Origin: Flavobacteriaceae bacterium
Lineage (GTDB): Bacteria; Bacteroidota; Bacteroidia; Flavobacteriales; Flavobacteriaceae
Assembly (NCBI GenBank): GCA_020854235.1
Contig: JADZFW010000124.1
Span: forward strand, 1 to 50,145
Direction: 5' to 3'
Length of the DNA: 50,145 nt
Shown: positions 44,616-50,145 of the stretch, one piece after another
Position numbering within the stretch: the first letter of the stretch is position 1
Layout of the letters: each line of letters begins with the position of its first letter
The notes under the pieces: generated by a model
The model's database searches: none
Seen by the model: only the letters and a program-made list of their open reading frames with translations
Told to the model about the DNA's origin: nothing
Position numbers and translations under genes: made by a program

Positions 44616-44678
44616 GTTTAAAGTTAAAAGTTAAAAGTTAAAAGTTAAAAGTTTAAAGTTTAAAGTTTAAAGTTAAAA
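44616..44678. repeat. Heptanucleotide tandem repeat (GTTAAAA/GTTTAAA)
   Basis: Nine contiguous 7-bp units, GTTTAAA or GTTAAAA, without interruption. The right end lies within the coding sequence of the upstream minus-strand gene and contains its stop codon and last residues. Confidence 0.9.
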
Positions 44679-45454
44679 AATGGTTCATTGATATAAGTAT
44701 TGCCGTAATATTCTACGGGTCTTATGTGTTTGTGGGTTGGGAAGTCAATGAAAGGGCTTTGGCAATGTGGACAAAGCAAGGCGTTGTAGTAACGAAATTT
44801 TCCTTTTCCATTGGTAGGTAAAGGCAATTGGGCTTCTACTTCGGAAATTAATTTTTCATCTATTTCAGATTGCAAATGAACCGGGAGATTGGGGATATCG
44901 GTGTAATGTACGAGGAGTGTTTGTCGACTGTCTTCGGAGTAGAAGTATTGTAATTCGGAATGCCCACCATGTATGTGTTGGAGGGTGAAACTTTTTTGAC
45001 AATGGTCGCAGATGCAGATATTTCTGACCGCTGTGGGAGTGATGGTTCCCGAATAATGCAAACCCCTTTCGAAGAGACCTTTTCCGATGAGTCTTTGGGG
45101 AAAAGCAGGATCGGCTGTTGAGAGGAAAAAAGGCTGAAGACGAATGGCTTCATAATCCGGATCTTCCCATGTGGGATGTGTATCGGGACGAGGAGCGATG
45201 ATTCCATCGATCATGACACCACTATTAGCCAAAATTCTCACCGAGAAATGTAGAAATTGGCCCGATAAATCGGGGTTTGTCAACAGCGTTTCAACCACAA
45301 AAGATTTAATCAACACTTCGTCTTCATAGACGTTGATGATAGGGATAGCCGTATGGAAGGAAAGCACTCCGGTAAGTTCATCGGTGATGGGACTATCGGG
45401 TGCGGGAGCTGTGATGTAGAAGTTGGTGTCAAGAGTTTTGATTCGGTAAGACAT
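44660..45454 (-). CDS. Unknown protein with two CxxC pairs (putative zinc-binding)
   Basis: A 264-residue protein (ATG at 45454) that I do not recognise. It has no signal peptide or membrane helix. The N-terminal ~140 residues are beta-rich. A cysteine cluster at about residues 150-160 (CICDHC, followed by HIHGGH) and a CPHC at about residue 240 suggest two half-sites of a zinc ribbon. The last residues NFKL and the stop codon are encoded by a heptanucleotide tandem repeat, so the C-terminus may vary in length between strains. It is probably cotranscribed with the YdeI-family gene. A regulatory or nucleic-acid role is possible but unsupported. Confidence 0.65.
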   Translation of the reverse strand: MSYRIKTLDTNFYITAPAPDSPITDELTGVLSFHTAIPIINVYEDEVLIKSFVVETLLTNPDLSGQFLHFSVRILANSGVMIDGIIAPRPDTHPTWEDPDYEAIRLQPFFLSTADPAFPQRLIGKGLFERGLHYSGTITPTAVRNICICDHCQKSFTLQHIHGGHSELQYFYSEDSRQTLLVHYTDIPNLPVHLQSEIDEKLISEVEAQLPLPTNGKGKFRYYNALLCPHCQSPFIDFPTHKHIRPVEYYGNTYINEPFFNFKL

Positions 45455-45562
45455 AGGTTTAAATTTCCAATTATTAAATTTCAAATTCCAAAAGCGTTCA
45501 TAATTTATTTTTTTAATTTAAAAAAGCTTTCTTAGCAAAAGCAGGGACAGATTTCAACAAAG

Positions 45563-45635
<73 letters not shown>

Positions 45636-45646
45636 GGGTTGTAGTG

Positions 45647-45654
45647 CAAATATA
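45647..45654 (-). promoter_or_regulatory. Probable promoter (-7 box) of tRNA-Thr
   Basis: Minus-strand TATATTTG matches TAnnTTTG and lies 12 nt upstream of the tRNA 5' end. Confidence 0.6.
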
Positions 45655-45788
45655 GTAATTTTGTTTTCTGAAAGTTGGGGGTTTTTATTAATTGTGAATA
45701 AGATTTAAAATCTGTCCACAAAACTGATTACCTCACAATTAATCGAATGTTCTAGTTATAAATTCCCTTATTCTTTTTTTATATCTTA

Positions 45789-45880
45789 AAACTAAAGTCA
45801 AAAAACAAAGTTAAGTTTACCTTATACATCATTAAATCTGAAAAAACTTACCCATATACTAGAAGATGTTTTTTGGTTTA
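45789..45880. repeat. Diverged direct repeat, copy A
   Basis: This segment is similar along its length to 47038-47130. The first 22 bases differ at one position (AAACTAAAGTC against AAACTATAGTC, then AAAAAACAAAG in both). ACATCAT and the region corresponding to the hairpin of copy B can also be aligned. Confidence 0.65.
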
Positions 45881-45987
45881 TTAAACTATTTATTCATTTG
45901 GATTTGGGTGTTTCATTTAAATTGTTTAAAAAACATTTTTCACTAAAACTATAGAAACTCATTAAATGAACGCATTACTTTACAATA

Positions 45988-46550
45988 TCAGAAACACTTT
46001 TTTCCGTCAGAAATACTTTTTATTATAAGAAGAACATTTAAGCATCAGAAACCTATAATTTTAAATCAGAATTATATTTTTAAAGTTCGGAATTATATTA
46101 AACAATATCGGAAATACATTTATTGATTCAGAATCACCTATTATAATATCAGAATCATATTTTATAATATCAGAATCATATTTTATAATTTCAGAATCAT
46201 ATAATTTTAATTCAGAATCATATTTTTTAATTTCAGAATTATATAATTTAAATTCAGAATCATATTTTTTAATTTCAGAATTATATAATTTAAATTCAGA
46301 ATCATATTTTATAATTTCTGAAATATATTTATCAATTTCTGAAATACATTTTTAAGTTTCGAAAAAGAAAATATTCATTTCAGAACAATCTATTAAATCA
46401 TAAGAAACACAAAATTTTAATTCTAGCAAACTTTTTAATTGAGATGAAAACTATTTTATTCATTCTGAAGACTACATATCTTCATCGGAAGATTAAATAG
46501 CTTTTGTTGAAGAACTGTTATTGATGTTTGAAGGAATTAATAGTTTCACT
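45988..46550. repeat. Degenerate tandem array with 21-nt period
   Basis: TCAGAA (or TCGGAA, TCTGAA, TCGAAA, TAAGAA) recurs at 45988, 46007, 46026, 46045, 46066, 46087, 46108, 46128 and then every 21 nt exactly: 46149, 46170, 46191, 46212, 46233, 46254, 46275, 46296, 46317, 46338, 46359, 46380, 46401. More weakly the register continues to about 46550. The core units are TCAGAATCATAT or TCAGAATTATAT followed by nine A/T bases. The first three intervals are 19 nt and one is 20. No gene is open through it: the frames free of stops in most units (S-E-x-Y type forward, K-Y-D-S-E type reverse) are interrupted by TAA or TGA. Confidence 0.85.
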
Positions 46551-46650
46551 CGAGTCTGTTGATATAGTGAATATTGGAATTGTTGATAAAATTGAAGTAC
46601 AATTTATAAATATAGTTATCTTAAAAAAATGATTTAAATATATTTTTAAA

Positions 46651-46781
46651 TTCCGTAGGGGATAAATATCTGTAGAGTATGCAATTAGATAAAATTATCG
46701 CCGACGGTTGCAGCGAAGCTGCAACCGTCGGCGTGTTTATTTCCATGTTGTTTTTTCTACAAATATTTAGTCCCTACGGGA
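46651..46781. mobile_element. MITE/REP-like inverted-repeat element with central perfect hairpin
   Basis: A 26-bp left end at 46651-46676 (TTCCGTAGGGGATAAATATC and six more bases) pairs with a right end at 46756-46781 (containing CTACAAATATTTAG then TCCCTACGGGA) at 22 of 26 positions. In the centre, CGCCGACGGTTGCAGC (46699-46714) pairs perfectly with GCTGCAACCGTCGGCG (46718-46733) around a GAA loop. It encodes no protein. The structure resembles non-autonomous REP or MITE elements. The assignment rests on structure only, since no transposase or second copy is in the window. Confidence 0.6.
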
Positions 46782-47037
46782 CATTATTTCACATTATGTA
46801 TGGATCAAAATTAAAGAATGAATCATTATTAATTTTTATCTAGTGAAAAGTTTTTATACAAAAAAGTTTAAAATCCTTGCACATGGCATTAATATTTCGC
46901 TTTAATTTATTGAAAAAACTGACATGTAAGACTTTTTCAGCAGACCCTAAATAACTTGTTTTTTTAATATTGATTTATCCTAATAAAAGATTTCAAGTAT
47001 TATCTATCAAATAATATTCATTATAATTTTTTCCCTG

Positions 47038-47130
47038 AAACTATAGTCAAAAAACAAAGGAAAGATTAGCATTGACATCATACCAAACCAAAAACACCTT
47101 CCCGAATATAGGAAGGTGTTTTATTATTCA
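47038..47130. repeat. Diverged direct repeat, copy B
   Basis: Second copy of the segment at 45789-45880. It ends in the terminator hairpin of the minus-strand gene at 47154. Confidence 0.65.
47090..47122 (-). terminator. Terminator of the exported protein gene at 47154
   Basis: AAACACCTTCC pairs with GGAAGGTGTTT around an 8-base AT-rich loop, followed by a T run on the minus strand. It lies about 30 nt beyond the stop codon. Confidence 0.8.
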
Positions 47131-47153
47131 AGTATATCTTGAAAAGCAATAAT

Positions 47154-47561
47154 TTATTTCACTTGGGTATCTACCGTTTCGGTATCAATATCAAATACTA
47201 AACTGATGCTCAATTTTTTCTTGAGATTTATCGCACCATCATAATAGGCATCAACGGAGTAATTGTTTGCTACGGTATGATCTTCCCATACACCTTCGTA
47301 AAGGGCTTGATTCATGATGCGCACATCGTGTTTACCTTTGGCAACTTTTACTTTGATAGAAATAGGTTCTGACTGTAATTGAACAGGAGATTCGGCTACC
47401 AGTTCGCCATCGACATAAACCAAAGTTCGACATTCGTGATCGTAACCTTCAATGATGTTGATGTAGTGCGTTTTTACGGTAATAGTACCCATTTTTTGGG
47501 CAAAAGTGTTGAATGCAAAAAATGGAATCAACAGTGCGAGTAAGAAAAATTTTTTCTTCAT
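47154..47561 (-). CDS. Small exported protein, function unknown
   Basis: A 135-residue exported protein with a clear signal peptide (about residues 1-21, ending TFAQ). The mature part is beta-rich with alternating charged and hydrophobic residues (GTITVKTHYINIIEGYDHECRTLVYVDGELVAESPVQL, ISIKVKVAKGKHDVRIMN), resembling PEGA-like or Ig-like modules. It has one cysteine. I do not recognise the family. It is on the same strand as the response regulator gene but separated by 222 bp of hairpin repeats, so joint expression is uncertain. Confidence 0.7.
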   Translation of the reverse strand: MKKKFFLLALLIPFFAFNTFAQKMGTITVKTHYINIIEGYDHECRTLVYVDGELVAESPVQLQSEPISIKVKVAKGKHDVRIMNQALYEGVWEDHTVANNYSVDAYYDGAINLKKKLSISLVFDIDTETVDTQVK

Positions 47562-47652
47562 TGGTGTTTAATTAGTAATTATTTATTCTTGATTTGTGGA
47601 GCATTTTAAAATGTAGCATGCTTGACACAATGTTTTGATATTTTATTTGTTT

Positions 47653-47780
47653 AGTGAGGGCTCGACTTGGAGTCGAACCCTCACTCGACTTGGAGTTTAA
47701 ACCCTTTAGTGAGGGCTCGACTTGGAGTCGAACCCTCACTCGACTTGGAGTCGAACCCTCACTCGAGTCGAGCCCTCACT
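47653..47780. repeat. Hairpin-forming direct repeats downstream of the response regulator gene
   Basis: A 33-bp hairpin unit AGTGAGGGCTCGAC-TTGGA-GTCGAACCCTCACT (13 of 14 pairs) occurs at 47653-47685 and 47708-47740, spaced 55 bp apart. A partial copy CGACTTGGAGTCGAACCCTC follows at 47741-47763, then CGAGTCGAGCCCTCACT up to 47780. GC content is much higher than in the surroundings. It starts only 3 nt beyond the response regulator stop codon. Confidence 0.85.
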
Positions 47781-47783
47781 GAC

Positions 47784-48437
47784 TTAAATGATACGTCGGT
47801 TTTTAGCTATTTGGACGGCTTCCATTTTATTGTGTACTTGTAATTTGCCGTAAATATTTTCGATGTGTTTGCGTACGGTACCTTGTGAAATAAAGAGGTT
47901 TTCGGCTACTTGATTGTAGTTTAAACCTTTGCTGAGTTGTTCTAAAATTTCGACTTCTCTTTTGGTCAAAGCCAATTCATCATCTGAGTTGGTTGTTACT
48001 GCAAATTCTTGAGGATTTCGCAAGAGTTTGAGTGTTTTGAGTGCCACTCCAGGAGTCATGGGTGCGCCACCTTGAATGGATTCCAAAATAGACCTATGAA
48101 GTGCATCGGCATCAATTTCTTTCAGCAGGTATCCGTCTGCACCGGCTTGAATGGATTTAAAAATATTTTCATCGTCATCAAAAACGGTAAGCATGATGAT
48201 TTTGATTTGCGGATAACGTTGTTTGACCAATTCTGTAGCAACAATACCGTTCATCTCAGGCATTTGGATGTCCATCAAAATCACATCTATGTTGTGATTG
48301 AGTTCCAGTTTTCCAATCAATTCTGCCCCATTGACTGCTTTAAATTTGAACTGCAAATCCTCGAAAAAACTCAATTTTTCGATAACAGCTTTGGCTAAAA
48401 AAGCATTGTCTTCGGCTATTGCTATTCTGTACTTCAT
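47784..48437 (-). CDS. NarL/FixJ-type response regulator
   Basis: A 217-residue two-domain response regulator. The receiver domain (residues 1-125) has the acidic pocket ED at 9-10, phosphoacceptor D56 in VILMDIQMPEMNG, T83-type MLTVFDDDE and K105 in GYLLKEID. The C-terminal LuxR-type DNA-binding domain is at about residues 150-215 (LTKREVEILEQLSKGLNYNQVAENLFISQGTVRKHIENIYGKL). No histidine kinase is adjacent. The genes upstream on the same strand encode exported proteins spaced 11 and 35 nt apart, so it is probably the last gene of that set. A partner kinase could lie beyond the window end. Confidence 0.93.
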   Translation of the reverse strand: MKYRIAIAEDNAFLAKAVIEKLSFFEDLQFKFKAVNGAELIGKLELNHNIDVILMDIQMPEMNGIVATELVKQRYPQIKIIMLTVFDDDENIFKSIQAGADGYLLKEIDADALHRSILESIQGGAPMTPGVALKTLKLLRNPQEFAVTTNSDDELALTKREVEILEQLSKGLNYNQVAENLFISQGTVRKHIENIYGKLQVHNKMEAVQIAKNRRII

Positions 48438-48472
48438 GATAAATGGGTTATTCTTGGGTAAATATAGAAAAT

Positions 48473-49171
48473 CTAATCTAAAACTTTCAAAGTTTCGAGT
48501 TTATCGTTACACAAATGCATTTCCAAAGGTTGTCCTCCAAAAACGCTGTCTTTCATGATGTCTCTCAAAAGTTTGAAAACAACCACATTGGCATTGTCTT
48601 TTTCGGCGCCTTCTTTTACAACGGCTTTAAATTGGTAACCTGCATCGGTTTTCTCAATAGAAACGGTTTTGGCACGGTCATCAGAATAGCCATATTCCAC
48701 TAGGAAATCGGCAGTTTTTTGGGCAATTTCATCAGATACATTTGCGGTGTACATGACATCGGTAGCTTTGGCTTTGACCACTTTTTGAAGGTCTTTGTAG
48801 TAGAAAGTTTTGAGGGTTTTGAAGGTATTGTCACAAGCTTCAAAATCGACAGGTTGTTTGAATTCATTACTCAATTCACGGGCAAAGAGTTTGAACATCA
48901 CATCATTGGTAGCGTCTTTGGCTACTTCGTCCAATACAACCATCCGAAAAGTCAGATTTTTAGTTTCTTTATTGCGAACAAACTGTACGGATTTCGTATT
49001 GCCATCGGCAAATTCGGAAGTAACCAGATAATTTCCCAATTGGGTAGCTTCGGCTTCGGTGACGCCATCTTTGTAGTATACTTCGGTAGCGTTAAATTCC
49101 AATTTATCGCCATAATTGGAACATGAGAGCAACAATTGAGTTGCGATGCATAATAAAAATAATTTTTTCAT
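48473..49171 (-). CDS. Lipoprotein with two tandem homologous domains
   Basis: A 232-residue lipoprotein with lipobox LLSC (Cys at about residue 17). The mature part is an internal duplication. Residues about 25-125 and 130-232 share the order ATxVxY, A-x-x-x-G(D)Y(L), KSVxxx/KTVxxE, a block with VVLDEVAKDATNDVMFKLFARELS against VVKEGAEKDNANVVVFKLLRDIMK, and an ending with C-DN-F-TLKTF against C-ND-L-TLKVL. One cysteine is conserved in each half. I do not recognise the family. It is the third of four adjacent minus-strand genes, and its stop codon is 35 nt before the response regulator start. Confidence 0.78.
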   Translation of the reverse strand: MKKLFLLCIATQLLLSCSNYGDKLEFNATEVYYKDGVTEAEATQLGNYLVTSEFADGNTKSVQFVRNKETKNLTFRMVVLDEVAKDATNDVMFKLFARELSNEFKQPVDFEACDNTFKTLKTFYYKDLQKVVKAKATDVMYTANVSDEIAQKTADFLVEYGYSDDRAKTVSIEKTDAGYQFKAVVKEGAEKDNANVVVFKLLRDIMKDSVFGGQPLEMHLCNDKLETLKVLD

Positions 49172-49182
49172 TGTATATGGTT

Positions 49183-49806
49183 TTATGATTTTAGAAATTC
49201 GTTGACAACTATTTCGGGGATAATCAAGTTGAGGAACATTTGAAATTCGGGTTTTAGTTCGAGCATCTTCATTCCATCAAGGGAAGCATCTTCAATGAGG
49301 AGGATTTTTTTGTCCCCTTCGATTCTGATATCGCTTACATTTTGGGTAACGCGCATATCGGAAAATTGATTGGCAAAAATTGAAGTCATAAATGATACGT
49401 AATTATCATGTTCTTCCTGAGTTTGCTTTTCATCTTTGATAAAATGAAAAGTAAATGCCGAGTAATAATCTATTTGATAGTAATATACGTCATTGAAGAC
49501 AATTGATTTACTAATTTGATTGAAACGCATCTCGTCAAAAGTAGTAGTATAAAGGTAATTATTCAAAGCTTGATCCAATTGGGATTTCATCTGTTCGCGT
49601 GTGGTGAGCTTTATCAATCCCGGATGGGTTTTATCCAATACTTTATCCCAATCCATCTTTCGGGTATCTTCTAGATAAACATTGAAAAAGGATTCAATTT
49701 CTTCAAATTTTCCGGCAGAGACATCCCAAGTTGCAGGTTGGGTATCATTTTGGCTCCACGCTATAAGTGGGAACCAAAGTAGCAGTGTAAGGATGGATTT
49801 ATACAT
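49183..49806 (-). CDS. Exported protein of unknown function
   Basis: A 207-residue exported protein with a signal peptide (about residues 1-19, ending AWSQ). The mature part is mixed alpha/beta, with FEEIESFFNVYLEDTRKMDWDKVLDKTHPGLIKLTTREQM near its start and three tyrosines in VYYYQIDYYS. The shape recalls NTF2-like or DUF4878-type small proteins, but the assignment is weak. It ends 11 nt before the lipoprotein gene start and probably shares an operon with it. Confidence 0.65.
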   Translation of the reverse strand: MYKSILTLLLWFPLIAWSQNDTQPATWDVSAGKFEEIESFFNVYLEDTRKMDWDKVLDKTHPGLIKLTTREQMKSQLDQALNNYLYTTTFDEMRFNQISKSIVFNDVYYYQIDYYSAFTFHFIKDEKQTQEEHDNYVSFMTSIFANQFSDMRVTQNVSDIRIEGDKKILLIEDASLDGMKMLELKPEFQMFLNLIIPEIVVNEFLKS

Positions 49807-49907
49807 AAATGGGTTTTAAAATAAACACTTTATAATTTAGAACTTCGACATTTCAGGTTCAGTGAAATATACTCAGTTATCAAGTTTGAAAATTGGAATT
49901 CAATGAA

Positions 49908-50145
49908 CTAATCATTCCAAGGCGAGTAATTGGGATCAGTGGTAAAGAATACATCTGTGTTGTATTGGGTGTATCCATTATCATCCAATTGATAACCTTT
50001 GAGCAACATAAACTGATTATTATCTTGATCGATATAGATGGTAACCTTGATATGGTCCAACATAAAGTACAAATCTCCCGGTAAGTCATTTTTGTAAATG
50101 AAATCGGTATCTTGAATGGTAAACGTTTGATCTGCAGCATTGAAA
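49908..50145 (-). CDS. C-terminal part of an unknown protein (cut by window end)
   Basis: The 3' end of a minus-strand gene whose start lies beyond the window. In the frame read from 50144 it encodes 78 residues, beginning FNAADQTFTIQDTDFIYKND and ending TTDPNYSPWND before a TAG stop codon. It has normal amino-acid composition and no internal stop. The acidic, beta-rich tail with repeated D and N residues fits an exported protein, as in the neighbouring genes. A competing overlapping frame (49880-50140) has a poor composition and is not coding. Confidence 0.6.
   Translation of the reverse strand, partial: FNAADQTFTIQDTDFIYKNDLPGDLYFMLDHIKVTIYIDQDNNQFMLLKGYQLDDNGYTQYNTDVFFTTDPNYSPWND

Larger units (their letters stand above)
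45636..47153. other. Gene-free, AT-rich region with repeats
   Basis: This 1.5-kb stretch has no credible protein-coding frame. It holds, in order: the tRNA promoter box, one copy of a diverged direct repeat (45789-45880), an array with a 21-nt period (45988-46550), a 131-bp inverted-repeat element (46651-46781), and a second copy of the direct repeat (47038-47130) that includes the terminator of the gene at 47154. The sequence between these items is plain AT-rich DNA in which I see nothing further. Confidence 0.75.

Noticed and set aside
44860-45207. 115-residue minus-strand frame inside the unknown CxxC gene
   Set aside because: It is fully nested in the longer frame with the CxxC and HxH motifs, and has no start context or motif of its own.
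46102-46354. Coding sequence through the 21-nt array
   Set aside because: The forward frame is broken by a 20-nt unit and by TAA codons. The reverse frame has no start codon and meets TAA and TGA at its upstream end.
45988-46550. CRISPR array
   Set aside because: The units are directly contiguous without unique spacers, the repeats are too short and degenerate, and no cas gene is present.
47653-47763. tRNA 3' fragments (GGTTCGACTCC on the minus strand resembles a T loop)
   Set aside because: The flanking bases cannot form a T stem of the right size, and no acceptor or anticodon arm is present. The pairing that exists belongs to the longer hairpin.
49880-50140. 86-residue frame at the right end of the window
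   Set aside because: It overlaps the truncated gene in another frame and has an unlikely composition (many Cys, Ile and Ser). The neighbouring frame without a visible start reads as a normal protein tail.

Overview
The window is an AT-rich chromosomal segment of a Bacteroidota bacterium, most likely class Flavobacteriia. Four observations support this. Promoters match the Bacteroidetes type (TTG, about 20 nt, TAnnTTTG). There is a secreted subtilase with a type IX secretion sorting domain. Several families are typical of the phylum: DUF3127, DUF4139, DUF4395, long-form phenylalanine hydroxylase, and an ECF sigma with a TPR anti-sigma. Gene order such as coaX - outer-membrane protein - TPR - lptC - ppiD is also familiar from Flavobacteriia. 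Most of the window is ordinary core genome on both strands, and I see no prophage, insertion sequence with a transposase, or CRISPR array.

Layout. 1-9.5 kb: rpmA, waaA, a Crp/Fnr regulator, a Rieske-like lipoprotein, greA, a HIT hydrolase, alkaline phosphatase, an orphan sensor kinase, a DUF3127 protein with an SSB-like tail, aat, a MazG-like pyrophosphohydrolase and an M15-type peptidase. 9.6-16 kb: a small membrane protein translationally coupled to aroA, the T9SS subtilase, pckA and a class I aminotransferase. 16-23.8 kb: a same-strand run queA - coaX - outer-membrane protein - TPR - lptC - ppiD, which joins tRNA modification and CoA synthesis to envelope assembly. 23.9-33.5 kb: DUF4139 protein, prohibitin-like SPFH protein, an overlapping pair of a PKD/beta-barrel protein and an apparently periplasmic TPR-CHAT protease, DUF4395 protein and a lipoprotein. 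33.7-45.5 kb: ECF sigma/anti-sigma pair, comM, rhodanese, a 1220-residue TraB/GumN protein with a long repeat-like tail, phenylalanine hydroxylase, an M48 protease, a YdeI-family protein and an unknown protein with two CxxC pairs. 45.6-47.15 kb: tRNA-Thr(CGU) and then 1.5 kb without genes. 47.15-50.1 kb: minus-strand genes for exported proteins and a NarL/LuxR response regulator, with one gene cut by the window end.

The most unusual stretch is the gene-free 45.6-47.15 kb. It holds about 27 degenerate units in an almost unbroken 21-nt register, then a 131-bp element with 26-bp inverted ends and a perfect 16-bp central hairpin. Both lie between two diverged copies of an ~85-bp segment. Hairpin repeats also sit at 47653-47780, and a palindrome, GTCCCGATAGCTATCGGGAC or variants, occurs four times in the window. 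At the regulatory level, a GTAACA-N2-TGTTAC-type dyad lies upstream of both the rhodanese and DUF4395 genes, suggesting one Crp/Fnr-type regulon, and a Crp/Fnr regulator is encoded in the same window. The best candidate for an undescribed protein system is the PKD/barrel plus TPR-CHAT pair. All family assignments come from reading motifs and remembered family features; no search was run.
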